Below are positions 1 through 10,168 of a stretch of 64,000 nt of DNA, one piece after another. This DNA is from Nitrospira sp. (GTDB lineage Bacteria; Nitrospirota; Nitrospiria; Nitrospirales; Nitrospiraceae). The position numbers and the translations under genes are program-made. Position 1 is the first letter of the stretch; every line of letters begins with the position of its first letter. The notes beneath the pieces are model-generated. The model was not told where the DNA came from. It saw only the letters and a program-made list of their open reading frames with translations, and searched no databases. Location: positions 60,510-124,509 of the forward strand of contig JACOEM010000013.1 of assembly GCA_024998565.1 (NCBI GenBank), written 5' to 3'.

Positions 1-21
1 GGTGCTCGCCAGAATGGTCAT
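1..21 (-). CDS. hisD: Start of a gene downstream of hisG, probably histidinol dehydrogenase (partial)
   Basis: An ATG lies at position 21 on the minus strand and opens a frame (MTILAST) that runs off the left edge. It sits about 50 bases downstream of the hisG stop on the same strand. In many bacteria hisD, which oxidises L-histidinol to histidine, follows hisG, and the short N-terminus fits that family. Seven residues cannot prove the identity; the call rests mainly on gene order. Confidence 0.35.
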
Positions 22-71
22 ATCATCTGTCCCGCCGCTTCGACACCGGCCACGAACTGAGAGACTTACGT

Positions 72-773
72 TTATGCGCGCACTGCAGCCCCGCGGCCAT
101 CTTCCACCGCTACAGCAGCGCGCAGCCGCTCGATCAACACCTTGAGCGGCTCATGTTTCAATTTGAGGCTGGCCCGGTTCACAATCAACCTGGCGGTCGA
201 GTGCGTGATCACCTCAACCTCCGCCAAGTCATGCGCCTTAAGCGTACTGCCCGTTTCAACCAAATCGACAATTCGATCGGCTAATCCGACAATCGGCGCG
301 AGTTCGATAGAACCGTACAGTTTCACAATTTCGACCGGCACCCCACGCTGATTGAAATACCGTTCGGTGACGTTGGGGTACTTCGTCGCCACACGAATCT
401 TCGACGACCACCGGTCCGGCGAGGGCTGCCCCTGCAGTGCGGCGACCGAGATTCTACACGCTCCGACCTTCAAATCCAACGGCTCATAGACGTCGCTCCC
501 CTGCTCCAGCAACACATCTTTACCGACCACCCCGACATCCGCCGCTCCGTGCTCGACATAGGTGGGCACATCGGTCGGCCTGACGATCAGGAAAGTGGCA
601 TCGTTGGACGAACAGGCAAACACCAACTTACGACTCTCCGTCGACAGGCCGGGACTGTAGTAGCCGGCTTGTTTCAGCAGATGCAGCACCGGCCCCAACA
701 ACTTGCCCTTGGACAGCGCAATGGTCAGGCCCTGCGACTTCTTGCTGCGTGATTTCGTCGCCCCCACGGTCAC
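72..773 (-). CDS. hisG: ATP phosphoribosyltransferase, short form HisG
   Basis: Catalyses the first step of histidine synthesis, joining ATP and PRPP to give phosphoribosyl-ATP in the cytoplasm. The 233 residues contain the family opening LTIALSKGKLLGP near residue 16 and the PRPP-binding stretch DLVETGSTLKAHDL near residue 170. The length is that of the short form, which lacks the C-terminal regulatory domain and normally needs a HisZ partner; no hisZ is seen in this window. The start is GTG and overlaps the murA stop as GTGA, so translation is probably coupled. The first about 15 residues are basic and poorly conserved, so a later start is possible. Confidence 0.93.
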   Translation of the reverse strand: MTVGATKSRSKKSQGLTIALSKGKLLGPVLHLLKQAGYYSPGLSTESRKLVFACSSNDATFLIVRPTDVPTYVEHGAADVGVVGKDVLLEQGSDVYEPLDLKVGACRISVAALQGQPSPDRWSSKIRVATKYPNVTERYFNQRGVPVEIVKLYGSIELAPIVGLADRIVDLVETGSTLKAHDLAEVEVITHSTARLIVNRASLKLKHEPLKVLIERLRAAVAVEDGRGAAVRA

Positions 774-2026
774 TTCCCCTTTCTTCGCTCCACGCTGGCG
801 CCTAATGCTCTGAACTTCTCCTCGAGACGCTCGTAGCCTCGATCGAGATGGTAGACTCGCGAGACTTCCGTCGTGCCCTCGGCGGCGAGCCCGGCCACGA
901 TCAATCCGGCGCTGGCGCGAAGGTCCGAGGCCATGACCGGTGCGCCCGTCAACCGCTCTTTCCCTGTAATGACGACCCGGTTTCCTTCGACTCGAATATC
1001 CGCGCCCATACGGCGCAACTCCTCCACATGCATGAACCGGCTTTCGAAAATCGTTTCTGTGACGACGCTGGTCCCTTCGGCCACAGACATGAGCGCGACA
1101 AACTGCGCCTGCATATCGGTGGGAAATCCAGGATGCGGACTGGTCCGGACATTCGTCCCCTTCAGCCGTCCGGTGACCTTGAGGCGAATCCGTTCCTTTT
1201 CCTCGATCAACTCCACGCCACTTTCCCGCAGTTTGACCAACAGCGGCTCCATGTGCTTAGGTCGACAGCAATCCACCACCACCTCACCACCGGTAATGGC
1301 TCCGGCGACAAGATAGGTACCCGCCTCAATCCGGTCGGGAATCACGGCATGATCCGCGCCGTGCAGCTCCGTCACACCATCAATCGTAATCATGTCCGTG
1401 CCCGCCCCGCTGATGCGCGCGCCACGCTTGACGAGAAAGGCGGCCAGATCGGTAATTTCAGGTTCTTTCGCCGCGTTTTCGAGCACTGTAGTTCCCTCGG
1501 CCAGGACGGCTGCCATCATGAGGTTCTCAGTGCCGGTCACGCTGGGCGTATCGAAGTAGATGCGAGCTCCTCTCAAACGACGCGCCGTCGCCTTGATATA
1601 GCCGTGCTCGATTTCGACGGTCGCGCCCATTTTTTCCAAGCCCGCGAGGTGGAAGTTGACCGGGCGAGACCCTATCGCACAACCGCCAGGGAGCGACACC
1701 TTCGCTTCACCCAATCTGGCCACGAGGGGGCCCAGCACTAAAACAGACGCCCGCATGGTTCGAACAAGATCGTACGGCGCTTCGGTGGAAGCAATCGCCT
1801 GAGCCTCCACAATCGTATGATTCGCCTCTTGCGCGACGGAAATGCCCAGCATGCCGAGCAACTTTCCCATCGTAAGCACATCGACGACCCGAGGCATATT
1901 CGAGAGCACACATTCGCCGCCTCCAAGAATGGTCGATGCGAGAATGGGCAATGCCGCGTTTTTCGCCCCGCTAGTGCGGACTTCTCCTCGTAGCGGCCTG
2001 CCGCCCTGGATGATGATCTGGTCCAT
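770..2026 (-). CDS. murA: UDP-N-acetylglucosamine 1-carboxyvinyltransferase
   Basis: First committed enzyme of peptidoglycan synthesis: transfers enolpyruvyl from PEP to UDP-GlcNAc in the cytoplasm. The 418 residues match the usual length. The N-terminus has the substrate-binding SGAKNAALP, and the active-site loop reads [13 protein letters not shown], keeping the catalytic cysteine that fosfomycin attacks (a few lineages have Asp here). It follows prmC by 40 bases and overlaps hisG by four, in the order rho-rpmE-prfA-prmC-murA-hisG. Confidence 0.96.
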   Translation of the reverse strand: MDQIIIQGGRPLRGEVRTSGAKNAALPILASTILGGGECVLSNMPRVVDVLTMGKLLGMLGISVAQEANHTIVEAQAIASTEAPYDLVRTMRASVLVLGPLVARLGEAKVSLPGGCAIGSRPVNFHLAGLEKMGATVEIEHGYIKATARRLRGARIYFDTPSVTGTENLMMAAVLAEGTTVLENAAKEPEITDLAAFLVKRGARISGAGTDMITIDGVTELHGADHAVIPDRIEAGTYLVAGAITGGEVVVDCCRPKHMEPLLVKLRESGVELIEEKERIRLKVTGRLKGTNVRTSPHPGFPTDMQAQFVALMSVAEGTSVVTETIFESRFMHVEELRRMGADIRVEGNRVVITGKERLTGAPVMASDLRASAGLIVAGLAAEGTTEVSRVYHLDRGYERLEEKFRALGASVERRKGK

Positions 2027-2066
2027 GAGAATTACGAAGACGATCCGCCCGTTGCCGCTAGCATGC

Positions 2067-2996
2067 CTAGTTGACGATCAAGGGACTCGACCTCTCCTCC
2101 TTCTTCTCGAAGCAAACCACGCGGTCAATGCCACCTTCGTCCCGCAGAACATCGTAGGTGCGAAACCATCCGCTTTTCTCGGCTTCGCGACAGACCGACG
2201 CCGCCTGACCGAGGCCCACTTCCATCAGCAGCACCCCCCCGGACTTCAAATAGACGGGCGCTTGCTGCAGAAGCCGACGATGTACATCCATTCCATCAGG
2301 CCCGCCGGCTAACGCCAAACGCGGCTCGAAACATCGTACCTCCGGCTGGAGCGTCACCAGATCGAAGTCGGCGATATAGGGCGGATTCGACACAACCACG
2401 TCCACCTGACTCGCCCACCCACGTTCGGCCAACGGTGCCAGCAGATCTCCCTGTACACATTCAATTCGCGCATCGAGTCCGTGTTGTTCCATATTGGCCC
2501 GCGCCACAGCCAACGCGTCACCCGAGGCATCGATCGCCAGCACTCGCGCATCAGCTAGGGCCGAGGCCACAGACACAGCCAGGCAACCGGACCCGGTTCC
2601 CACATCTACCACAACCGCCGCGGGATTCTGCCTGCATCGACGGATCGTCCCCTGAACCAATAAGACACTCTCTGGCCGCGGGATAAGGACAGCGGAGGTG
2701 ACACGAAACTCCCGGCCGCAAAACTCCTGCGTGCCCAGCAGATACTGCAGCGGCTCACGGTTGGCGCGCCGTGCAACCAACTCTTGCACGTTCGCATAAT
2801 CCACGGCCGACACAGGACGCTCACCCTGTACCCTTTGCATGAGCGGGGAAAGATGCAGCACATGCTCCAGCAGCCAGGCTGCCTCCAATGCAGGCTCCTC
2901 GATACCGGCCACGTGCAGACTCCGCTGAGCTTCAGCCAGCGCAGAACGGATGCTTCCTGCGGGGCTAGCGGCGATGCCGAGTTGATCCATACTCAT
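2067..2996 (-). CDS. prmC: Peptide chain release factor N5-glutamine methyltransferase
   Basis: Methylates the glutamine of the GGQ motif in release factors using S-adenosylmethionine. The protein of 309 residues has the SAM-binding motif [13 protein letters not shown] near residue 125 and the family signature NPPY within [13 protein letters not shown], which holds the glutamine side chain. The N-terminal helical domain contacts the release factor. Its ATG overlaps the prfA stop as ATGA, so the enzyme is coupled to its own substrate. A second ATG two codons in is an equally possible start. Confidence 0.95.
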   Translation of the reverse strand: MSMDQLGIAASPAGSIRSALAEAQRSLHVAGIEEPALEAAWLLEHVLHLSPLMQRVQGERPVSAVDYANVQELVARRANREPLQYLLGTQEFCGREFRVTSAVLIPRPESVLLVQGTIRRCRQNPAAVVVDVGTGSGCLAVSVASALADARVLAIDASGDALAVARANMEQHGLDARIECVQGDLLAPLAERGWASQVDVVVSNPPYIADFDLVTLQPEVRCFEPRLALAGGPDGMDVHRRLLQQAPVYLKSGGVLLMEVGLGQAASVCREAEKSGWFRTYDVLRDEGGIDRVVCFEKKEERSSPLIVN

Positions 2997-4075
2997 TTCG
3001 TTTCCAGGGAAGCCAAATGTTCATAGTGTGCGCGTAGCGCCTGAACAATCTCTTCCAGATCCCCGGCCAAGACTTGATCGAGTTTGTGCACCGTCAGTCC
3101 GATGCGATGATCCGTCACACGGTTTTGAGGGAAATTGTACGTGCGGATCTTTTCGCTTCGGTCGCCCGTTCCCACCTGCGATTTACGGTTTTGTGCGATT
3201 TCCGCTTCCTGTTTTTCACGCTCGGCTTCGACAATCCGCGCCCGCAAATTCCGCATGGCTTTCGTTCGATTCTTGAGCTGCGACCGCTCATCCTGGCAGC
3301 TGACGACCACGCCGGTCGGGATGTGGGTAATCCGGACCGCCGAATAGGTCGTATTGACACTCTGCCCGCCCGCTCCCGACGAACAAAACGTGTCGATACG
3401 CAAATCCTTCGGGTCGATATGCACGTCGACCTCATCCACCTCCGGCATGACCGCCACCGTCACCGTCGAGGTATGAATTCTTCCGCTGGCTTCAGTGGTC
3501 GGCACGCGCTGCACGCGGTGCACTCCACTTTCGTACCGGAGTCGACCGTACGCACCCTTTCCTTCGAGTAGCGCAATCACTTCTCGATACCCACCGATGC
3601 CGGTCTCAGACGCATCCACGACTTCTAATTTGAGCCGGTTGCGCTCAGCATACTTCAGGTACATCCGGAACAAATCTCCGGCAAACAGTGCCGCCTCGTC
3701 CCCGCCCGTTCCCGCCCGGATTTCCAGAAACATGTTCTTCTCATCACGGGGATCCTTCGGAGTGAGAAAATCTTTGGCGCGATGTTCGAAATCCAGCACC
3801 TGCTGCTTCAGATGGTCGCTCTCCTCCGCAAATAGCTGCTTCATGTCTGCCCCTGTTGAGGCGTCCTGGAGCATGGCGGATACGTCCTCCAACTGCTTCT
3901 TTGCCTCGCAATAGGCGACAAATTGCAGCGCTGGCTCTTCCAACTCTGTCCGTTCCTTGTTCAGCTTGTGGATCATCCCAGGCTGATTCAGGACAGACGG
4001 ATCCATGAGCTGATTAGTCAGCTCTTGGAAGCGCGCAGCCATGCCTTCCCACTTCTTGATCAGCCCGTCTTCCAT
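2993..4075 (-). CDS. prfA: Peptide chain release factor 1
   Basis: Recognises UAA and UAG stop codons in the ribosome and triggers peptide release. The sequence has the codon-reading motif in [10 protein letters not shown] and the catalytic loop [11 protein letters not shown], whose GGQ is the target of the adjacent prmC product. An upstream in-frame ATG at 4153 exists, but it lies just beyond the terminator hairpin of rpmE. The start at 4075 ([11 protein letters not shown]) gives 360 residues, the normal length, and has a GGGCGGGA ribosome site just upstream. Confidence 0.95.
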   Translation of the reverse strand: MEDGLIKKWEGMAARFQELTNQLMDPSVLNQPGMIHKLNKERTELEEPALQFVAYCEAKKQLEDVSAMLQDASTGADMKQLFAEESDHLKQQVLDFEHRAKDFLTPKDPRDEKNMFLEIRAGTGGDEAALFAGDLFRMYLKYAERNRLKLEVVDASETGIGGYREVIALLEGKGAYGRLRYESGVHRVQRVPTTEASGRIHTSTVTVAVMPEVDEVDVHIDPKDLRIDTFCSSGAGGQSVNTTYSAVRITHIPTGVVVSCQDERSQLKNRTKAMRNLRARIVEAEREKQEAEIAQNRKSQVGTGDRSEKIRTYNFPQNRVTDHRIGLTVHKLDQVLAGDLEEIVQALRAHYEHLASLETK

Positions 4076-4110
4076 ATCCCGCCCATTCCGGCCGTAGCCC
4101 GCTTGACCCC

Positions 4111-4150
4111 AAAAAACAAGAGACCCTGCCCCAAAAGGAAGCAGGGTCTC
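4111..4150 (-). terminator. Intrinsic terminator after rpmE
   Basis: A perfect 10-bp stem (GAGACCCTGC / GCAGGGTCTC, arms 4141-4150 and 4120-4129) with an 11-base loop is followed on the minus strand by a T-rich run (TTGTTTTTT). It lies 20 bases after the rpmE stop and before the prfA start at 4075, so prfA probably needs readthrough or its own promoter. Confidence 0.85.
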
Positions 4151-4170
4151 CATGATGTCCTGACTGAGGC

Positions 4171-4377
4171 CTACTTATCTTTCTTGGCGTACTTCTTCTT
4201 GAACCGTTCGACCCGTCCTTCGGTATCGACGATTTTCTGGGTTCCCGTAAAGAAGGGATGGCACCCGGCACAGATGTCGACCTTGATGTCCCCAATGGTG
4301 GATCGCGTCTTGAACGTGTTCCCGCAAGCACAATGCACAGTCGCTTCACGGTAGACTGGATGAATTCCCTTTTGCAT
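4171..4377 (-). CDS. rpmE: 50S ribosomal protein L31, zinc-binding type
   Basis: Small protein of the ribosomal central protuberance bridging the subunits. From the ATG at 4377 it is 68 residues and carries the cysteine pairs HCACG and ICAGCH, which mark the C+ zinc-binding form of L31. The core [16 protein letters not shown] is typical. The start is chosen by length and by the GAGGAG ribosome site ending about six bases upstream; the longer frame adds 20 residues not found in L31. It lies between rho and prfA, a common arrangement. Confidence 0.95.
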   Translation of the reverse strand: MQKGIHPVYREATVHCACGNTFKTRSTIGDIKVDICAGCHPFFTGTQKIVDTEGRVERFKKKYAKKDK

Positions 4378-4476
4378 GCGTGCTCCTCTACTACCCTTGA
4401 TTCGTTGACTCGCCCGGTCCTGCTCGCCAGGGTGCACGACTTTACACTGGAGTGGCCCGCACTGGCAAGCGGAAGC

Positions 4477-5724
4477 CTAACGATTCATGGATTGCAAGAA
4501 TTCCTGATTGGTTTTGGTCCCGCCGATCTTGTCCATTAAGAACTCCATCGCTTCCATCGTCCCTAATGGGCTCAGCACCTTTCGCAGGATCCACATCTTG
4601 TTCAAGCGGTCGCGGTCGACCAGCAACTCTTCCTTGCGGGTCCCGGACTGACTGATATCAATCGCCGGGAACAAGCGCTTGTCGGCCAGGCGACGATCCA
4701 AGTGCACTTCCATATTACCAGTTCCCTTGAATTCTTCGAAAATCACGTCGTCCATGCGACTGCCGGTATCAATCAGCGCGGTCGCCATGATCGTTAAGCT
4801 TCCGCCGTTTTCAATATTTCTGGCGGCACCGAAGAATCGTTTCGGACGCTGCAATGCATTCGAATCCAAACCGCCCGAGAGCACCTTTCCGCTGGGAGGA
4901 GCAATCGTATTATATGCTCTGGCCAACCGGGTGATGCTATCGAGGAGGATGACGACATCCTTCTTGTGCTCGACCAGCCGCTTCGCCTTTTCCAGCACCA
5001 TTTCCGCAACCTGAGCATGGCGCTGTGCCGGTTCGTCGAATGTAGAGCTGATCACTTCGGCTTTCACCTGCCGCTGCCAATCTGTGACTTCTTCAGGTCG
5101 CTCATCAATTAACAGGACGATCAGCGTGACTTCCTTATGATTCTTCAGAATCGCGCGGGCGATCGCCTGCAGTAACATGGTTTTTCCGGTGCGCGGCGCG
5201 GCGACAATCAGACCACGCTGCCCCTTGCCGATCGGGGTCGTGAGATCCATGACACGCGTGCAATACTCTTCCCGGTCGAATTCGAGATTGAGGCGCTCTT
5301 CAGGATAGAGGGGGGTCAGGTTATCGAACAGGATCTTGTCACGCGCAACTTCAGGATCTTCATAATTAACCTTCTCAACCTTGAGCAAGGCAAAATAACG
5401 CTCGCTCTCCTTGGGCGGACGTATTTGCCCCGACACAATATCTCCCGTCCGGAGGTTGAATCGGCGAATCTGCGAAGGGGAGATATAGATATCGTCAGGC
5501 CCCGGGAGATAGTTCGAGTCAGGTGCGCGCAGAAACCCAAACCCATCCGGCAGGGTCTCCAGCACTCCTTCACCAAACACCACACCGTTTTTCTCAGTCT
5601 GTGCTTGGAGAATGGCAAATATGAGCTCCTGCTTTCGCAGGTTTGCCGCCCCCTCAATCTTCAGATCCCGCGCCACCTCATTCAGGTCGGCAATCGACTT
5701 CTGTTTGAGTTCCGCGAGATGCAT
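4477..5724 (-). CDS. rho: Transcription termination factor Rho
   Basis: Hexameric RNA-dependent ATPase that ends transcription on untranslated RNA. Domains in order: N-terminal helical Rho_N ([18 protein letters not shown]), a cold-shock-like RNA-binding domain ([18 protein letters not shown]), then the ATPase core with P-loop AAPRTGKT, Walker [17 protein letters not shown] and the Q-loop region SGTRKEELL. About 415 residues, the usual size. The start at 5724 has AGGGGA five bases upstream; an in-frame ATG at 5748 would add eight residues and also has a purine-rich site. There is no long disordered insert of the kind seen in some high-GC phyla. Confidence 0.96.
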   Translation of the reverse strand: MHLAELKQKSIADLNEVARDLKIEGAANLRKQELIFAILQAQTEKNGVVFGEGVLETLPDGFGFLRAPDSNYLPGPDDIYISPSQIRRFNLRTGDIVSGQIRPPKESERYFALLKVEKVNYEDPEVARDKILFDNLTPLYPEERLNLEFDREEYCTRVMDLTTPIGKGQRGLIVAAPRTGKTMLLQAIARAILKNHKEVTLIVLLIDERPEEVTDWQRQVKAEVISSTFDEPAQRHAQVAEMVLEKAKRLVEHKKDVVILLDSITRLARAYNTIAPPSGKVLSGGLDSNALQRPKRFFGAARNIENGGSLTIMATALIDTGSRMDDVIFEEFKGTGNMEVHLDRRLADKRLFPAIDISQSGTRKEELLVDRDRLNKMWILRKVLSPLGTMEAMEFLMDKIGGTKTNQEFLQSMNR

Positions 5725-6235
5725 AACTTCCCCTTTAACCTGTGTCATACCTCTTCCCTATCGGGCTCTCAACCCGACAGCTCCCCAAAATGAGAAAAAC
5801 GATTTAATGGTCATGAACGAATTCACGGAAGTGATTGTCTAGATGTCGACCTGCTGGTTGTCTGCGGCAGGATAATTCGATGAAGGTGTTGTCGATTTAG
5901 ATTTTGCGGAAATGAAAACAACCCACTATTGCACAACTGATGCTGCACTACCCTTGGGAATTTATGATTGAGATGGGTCTCGGAAGCTGATGCACAGAAG
6001 GTAAAGCAATTTGTACAAATCGCGAAGTTGAAGTGATTCTAGCGCCGACACCGAACATTGTCAATACATTAACGCCTGATCCGTCGTTCGTCGAACAACA
6101 ACACACCTTCTTGCTCACTCCGCAACGCCCCGATCGCCACATACAGGTCTTCTCATACGTCAAACCGAAGTGTGGTTGGGCACCTCGGTTGCAGGCCGTG
6201 GAGTGATATGTTAAAGATCGCGCGGAGAAATTTTC
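5725..6235. other. Intergenic region between rho and the DUF2203 gene
   Basis: About 510 bases with divergent genes on each side, so both promoters should lie here. A short hairpin (TCGGG...CCCGA, 5761-5777) sits in the rho leader. No convincing promoter pair, RNA gene or conserved small ORF could be recognised. A 71-codon minus-strand frame (5948-6163) is Cys/Arg-rich with no family resemblance and is not called. Confidence 0.5.
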
Positions 6236-6649
6236 ATGGCCAAATCAGACAACGACACACCGGATCGCATATTCACGCTGGCCGAAGCCAACGAACTCCT
6301 TCCTCAACTCAATCAGCGATTTGCCGCCGTACGTCGAGCCAAGACCGTTATTGCGAGCACCAAGGAAGAGGTCAGTAAGGCCAGCGCGCAGGCCGCCTCA
6401 GGGGGCGGAAGCCCCGTTGGAGCGCTTTACATTCGAGCCCTCCACGAGATCAGCGGAAGCCTACAGGCGATTCACGAACTCGGCGTGGTCATCAAAGACG
6501 TCGACCTCGGACTATGTGACTTTCCATATAAGCTCGAAGGTCGTGTAGTCTATCTGTGCTGGAAGTTCGGTGAAGATGAAATTCGATGGTGGCACGAAAC
6601 TTCCTGTGGATACAAAGATCGCCACCCGCTTGACGAAAGCTCTAGATAG
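6236..6649 (+). CDS. DUF2203 family protein
   Basis: Cytoplasmic protein of 137 residues with no assigned reaction. It matches the DUF2203 pattern: an N-terminal helix with FTLAEANELLPQLNQRFA, a long helical middle (HEISGSLQAIHELGVVIKDV) and the C-terminal block VYLCWKFGEDEIRWWHE followed by GYKDRHP. A Gly/Ser/Ala linker lies near residue 55. It is followed 18 bases later by the YciI-type gene and is likely cotranscribed with it. Confidence 0.8.
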   Translation: MAKSDNDTPDRIFTLAEANELLPQLNQRFAAVRRAKTVIASTKEEVSKASAQAASGGGSPVGALYIRALHEISGSLQAIHELGVVIKDVDLGLCDFPYKLEGRVVYLCWKFGEDEIRWWHETSCGYKDRHPLDESSR

Positions 6650-6667
6650 CAAAGGACAGCACACTCC

Positions 6668-6955
6668 ATGACATTCGTTATCCTTGGCTTCGATGGGCCC
6701 GACGGCCAAGCAAAACGCAAAATTCACCGCACCGCTCATCTGGCCGGACTGGAGCCATTGAACCGCGCAGGGCGAGTGCTCTTAGCGGGCCCGTTCACTG
6801 ATCAGGCAGGGAGTCTGATCATCATAGAGGCAGATTCTCTCGAAGAAGCCAAGCGGATCGCCCAAGAAGACCCCTACACAGTGCACGGAATTTTCGAACG
6901 CGTGGAAGTCCATCCCTTCCAACAGGTACTTCCCGCTTCACAATCGCACACGTAA
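6668..6955 (+). CDS. YciI-like (YCII-related domain) protein
   Basis: Small alpha/beta ferredoxin-like fold protein of 95 residues. Signature features are the N-terminal strand FVILGFDGPDG, an early histidine in the first helix (RTAHLAGLEPLNRAGRVLLAGPF is the core, residues 20-42), then SLIIIEADSLEEAKRIAQEDPY and the closing VHGIFERVEVHPF. Family members are small enzymes or accessory proteins without a general substrate. It lies close behind the DUF2203 gene. Confidence 0.82.
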   Translation: MTFVILGFDGPDGQAKRKIHRTAHLAGLEPLNRAGRVLLAGPFTDQAGSLIIIEADSLEEAKRIAQEDPYTVHGIFERVEVHPFQQVLPASQSHT

Positions 6956-7289
6956 TCAACGTTCTTCAGGAACGCGAGGTCAGTTACTCGCAGCAAAAGT
7001 AAGCACCTACGTCCCACTAACACTGGGTAGCGTCCTGCATATTCCTCAGATTGACAACCCGAAAGATCGCCACCTATAATGCGCACTTAGCGCCGTTTGT
7101 GAAGGCCGAATCACTCTAGTTCAAAAGACCTAACGGCCGTCTCCCGCGCTGGCCCTAAATTTTCCCAAAGTGGGCCTTCTGCCGTGTTGCAGAGAAACAT
7201 CGAGAAAGCATAGAGTGACTTGACCCCACGCTTTAACCGAGGGTGCCCCTTCTCCAAGTTGTTAACCCCAAAAAAGAGAGCAGGTTCGA
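6956..7289. other. Intergenic region upstream of the ferredoxin oxidoreductase operon
   Basis: About 330 bases, lower in GC than the flanks, presumably holding the promoter and leader of the following operon. A TTGACC occurs at 7229-7234 but no good -10 partner follows it. No RNA gene or convincing ORF was recognised. Confidence 0.45.
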
Positions 7290-7925
7290 ATGACTCAGTA
7301 TCGCGTGTTACCAGGCCCAGAGCACTTCTTGCCACCAGCAGCAGCCTCCATGGGGATCTATCTCCCCAACCCAGGCGAGGCCCATATCAACGGTGTCATC
7401 GTTCCTGAAGAAAAAGCCTATGAAGAAGCGGCTCGCCAGTTCCTGATGGCGCAGGTACCGACCATTTTCCCGGGTCCATTAGTCTTGTGGGCCTGGAACG
7501 AAAAGGCCGCCAAGAAGGCCGCTGCCGTCAGAAAGCTATATGAAATTTTAAAGGAATGCGTTCAGCCCGGACAGAAACCGATGCTGATCCCGATGCCGGA
7601 CTATCGCCCCAAGTATCCGAAAATCAATCCCGAAGTAGAAATTAATCCCAACCACCCGAACCTGACCATCTGGCATAACAAGATCGACTGCTGCATGTTC
7701 ATCGGGGTGCACTGCCATCAGGCGAATCTGTCGCTAAAGATCATTCGGGGCGGAACGTCCTGCTATACCGTCGCAATGTGCGCTCAAGCGGGGCATGAAG
7801 ATGCGATGCTCTCCTTTAGGGATGCTTCTGTGGAGAAAATCCTCAAGCTCGGCGAGTGGATCCGAAAACTCAAGGGCACGGTCAAACCAAGGCTGACCAC
7901 AGCAAAGACCAGCGCGTCAAACTAA
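7290..7925 (+). CDS. 2-oxoacid:ferredoxin oxidoreductase, fifth (epsilon-type) subunit
   Basis: First gene of a five-gene 2-oxoacid:ferredoxin oxidoreductase operon. Its 211 residues resemble the extra subunit found in the five-subunit enzymes of Hydrogenobacter/Aquifex and Nitrospira rather than the usual four. Visible features are a Pro-rich N-terminus, the block GPLVLWAWNEKAAKKAAAVRK, and a Cys/His cluster DCCMFIGVHCHQANLSLKIIR followed by GGTSCYTVAMCAQAGHEDA, which could bind metal. The role of this subunit is not settled; assignment rests on the family and gene context. Confidence 0.75.
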   Translation: MTQYRVLPGPEHFLPPAAASMGIYLPNPGEAHINGVIVPEEKAYEEAARQFLMAQVPTIFPGPLVLWAWNEKAAKKAAAVRKLYEILKECVQPGQKPMLIPMPDYRPKYPKINPEVEINPNHPNLTIWHNKIDCCMFIGVHCHQANLSLKIIRGGTSCYTVAMCAQAGHEDAMLSFRDASVEKILKLGEWIRKLKGTVKPRLTTAKTSASN

Positions 7926-7967
7926 GTGGCTTCAAGCACTTCTAACGATTAAAAGGAGGCCGAGTCC

Positions 7968-9179
7968 ATGGCGGAAATAAAATCCCACATCGGGACACAA
8001 AATAAGAAGGGCCAGACATATACAGATGCGTGGAAGATGATGCACGAGGCCCCGCGAAACCCGTCTTTTTACACCGGTAGCGAGGTCATTAAAGAGGCTC
8101 TGCGTCGCGCAAGCTGCGACGTCATGATTGCCTACCCCATCACCCCTCAAAGTGAAGCTGCTGCCTTGATCGGTGAATTGTTTGCCGAAGGCTACATCGG
8201 GGACTATTTCCGAGGAGAGAGCGAGTTTGCCGTTATGTCCCAATGCGCCGGCGCGGCCTTTGGCGGCGCACGGGTGTTCACTACGACCGCGGGACCCGGC
8301 ACCATGCGTGCGATGGAAAACTTTCCAATGTGGGCAGGTGCTCGTCTGCCGATTCAAATGATCGTCACGTGTCGTGGCATCAACTCCCCGTTGTCGATTC
8401 AGCCAGATACCATTGAGATTTCCTACCTCTTAAATACGGGCATGCTGGTTTGGCACGCGGAAACGGCACAAGATTTTTTCGATTGGATCCTTAAAGGCTT
8501 CATGGTATCGGAAGAGCCGGAAGTGCATTTGCCTCTGGCGCTATGCTGTGACGGCTTCTTTGTGACCCACACGAAAGACGTCGTGAACCTCACCCCAGCT
8601 GATATGTGCCTGCCACCTTACGATCCTTACCGCTCACCCGTGCCTTGCATGGACATGGAATGTCCTCCGGTCCGGATGATGCGCGATCCGTTCATCATGA
8701 AAAGCAACTACATCAGCTATGCCACCCATGCTTCCTGGCAGCAGGAAATCTGGGCAGCAGTGGAACGTTCGCGCAAACATACCATCAAATGGATCAATGG
8801 CCTGATTGACACGGAAAACACTGATGCAGAGGTCGTGATTGTTGCGTCAGGCACGGCCGTCTCGCAGGGGCGGGAAGCCATTCGCCTGCTTGAGGACGAG
8901 GGTGTGCGTTGCGGATTAGTGAAGGTCAAGTCACTCCGTCCCTGGCCCGGCGAGGAAATTCGCGAAGCCACCAAGAATGCGAAACACATTTTTGTCCCAG
9001 AGTTTAACGTGACAGGCTGGTTGGCGAAAGAAATCAAGGCCACCATCCCCAACAGCGAGCGTGTTCATGCCGGCCCGCATGTGTGTGGCGGAATGACGAT
9101 GCCACCTGAAATCATTGCCTCAGAGATCAAAACGGCTCTAGGCTTGCGCTCCGAGTCACTCGCCGGAAGAGGTAGCTGA
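7968..9179 (+). CDS. 2-oxoacid:ferredoxin oxidoreductase alpha subunit
   Basis: Catalytic partner of the beta subunit; together they interconvert a 2-oxoacid (pyruvate or 2-oxoglutarate) plus CoA with acyl-CoA, CO2 and reduced ferredoxin. The 403 residues show YPITPQSEAAALIGE near residue 56, GESEFAVMSQCAGAAFGGAR and TTTAGPGTMRAMEN, all characteristic of the pyrimidine-binding half of the thiamin site, and a C-terminal transketolase-like domain (VVIVASGTAV, LRPWPGEEI). A GGAGG site lies eight bases before the ATG. The sequence alone does not tell pyruvate from 2-oxoglutarate. Confidence 0.9.
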   Translation: MAEIKSHIGTQNKKGQTYTDAWKMMHEAPRNPSFYTGSEVIKEALRRASCDVMIAYPITPQSEAAALIGELFAEGYIGDYFRGESEFAVMSQCAGAAFGGARVFTTTAGPGTMRAMENFPMWAGARLPIQMIVTCRGINSPLSIQPDTIEISYLLNTGMLVWHAETAQDFFDWILKGFMVSEEPEVHLPLALCCDGFFVTHTKDVVNLTPADMCLPPYDPYRSPVPCMDMECPPVRMMRDPFIMKSNYISYATHASWQQEIWAAVERSRKHTIKWINGLIDTENTDAEVVIVASGTAVSQGREAIRLLEDEGVRCGLVKVKSLRPWPGEEIREATKNAKHIFVPEFNVTGWLAKEIKATIPNSERVHAGPHVCGGMTMPPEIIASEIKTALGLRSESLAGRGS

Positions 9180-9248
9180 TAGTAACTGAGCTGCGTAACC
9201 GTCCATTAAGCCATTATTACGGAATAGACAAGCCTTGAGGAGGTATAC

Positions 9249-10151
9249 ATGAGCAAAGAGCGAATCAAAATTTCGCCGGACCTATATGACATCATGCCGT
9301 CGGACTATCAGGACCTCGTTCAAAGCGCGACCTATGGGAAAGAGGATCGTGGCTGGAAAGATATTGGAACATCGAAGGAACTGATTGAGCAGCATTCATT
9401 GTGCGCCGGCTGCCCTGAATCCATGGCCTTCCGCTATATCTTGGCCTCGCTCCCCAATCCTGAGGATACAGTGATGGTTGGCTCCACAGGCTGTACCAGC
9501 CTCGTGTTCCCCATGGTGGCTGTGCACAACATCCACTCACTCTTTGGCAATCAGAATGCCATTGCATCGGGACTCAAGCGAGCACTGAGTGTGCGATTCC
9601 CGGATCGTGTGAAAGACGTGGTTGTTTTAGCAGGCGATGGCGCGACGGTGGATATCGGCCTCGACATGACATTGCAGGCCTGGTTTCGCCAGGAAAAGTT
9701 CACCACCATCTGTTTTGACAACGAACTATATGCCAATACCGGTGGACAAGAGAGCGGCCTGATGCAAAAGGGCTTCGTTGCCAAGATGGCCCCGGTTGGA
9801 AAACTGTTCGACAAAGTCCGTTTGCCTGAAATTGCCAGAGAGTCCGGCTGTCACTATGTCGTCAACTGCACAGTGAGCAAACCGTCGCTTGTGGAAAAGG
9901 TGATCCGGAATTCCGTCCTTATCGCGCGTGAGATTGGCCCCACGTACATCCAGCTGTACACGCCGTGCATCCTTGAAATCGGCAAGAACAGCATGGAAGG
10001 TCTCCAGGAAATGCGTGACTCTGAAAAGCCAACTGAGCGATTTGCTTATAAAGAGTATGTCAGCGAGCCGGCGAAGCAGTTCCTGGCTGAACTGGCCGCT
10101 AAAGACAAGGAACGCAAAGCCGCCGCAAAACAGTTAGCGGGAAAAGCTTAA
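9249..10151 (+). CDS. 2-oxoacid:ferredoxin oxidoreductase beta subunit
   Basis: Binds thiamin diphosphate and a [4Fe-4S] cluster. The TPP motif is clear: AGDGATVDIG near residue 120 followed by the NELYANTGGQESG loop. Cluster ligands are offered by HSLCAGCPE near residue 52, a later GCTS cysteine and cysteines near the C-terminus (TPCILE). Length 300 is normal. A strong GAGGAGG ribosome site precedes the ATG. It lies between alpha and gamma, so one complex is built from this operon. Confidence 0.9.
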   Translation: MSKERIKISPDLYDIMPSDYQDLVQSATYGKEDRGWKDIGTSKELIEQHSLCAGCPESMAFRYILASLPNPEDTVMVGSTGCTSLVFPMVAVHNIHSLFGNQNAIASGLKRALSVRFPDRVKDVVVLAGDGATVDIGLDMTLQAWFRQEKFTTICFDNELYANTGGQESGLMQKGFVAKMAPVGKLFDKVRLPEIARESGCHYVVNCTVSKPSLVEKVIRNSVLIAREIGPTYIQLYTPCILEIGKNSMEGLQEMRDSEKPTERFAYKEYVSEPAKQFLAELAAKDKERKAAAKQLAGKA

Positions 10152-10168
10152 GGAATCGGAGGTCGCTC

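Noticed and set aside
848..1741. Long plus-strand open frame of 297 codons
   Set aside because: Lies antisense inside murA, is rich in Arg/His, and has no family features; a high-GC shadow frame.
5948..6163. 71-codon minus-strand frame in the rho upstream region
   Set aside because: Cys/Arg/Ser composition without similarity or ribosome site; treated as intergenic.
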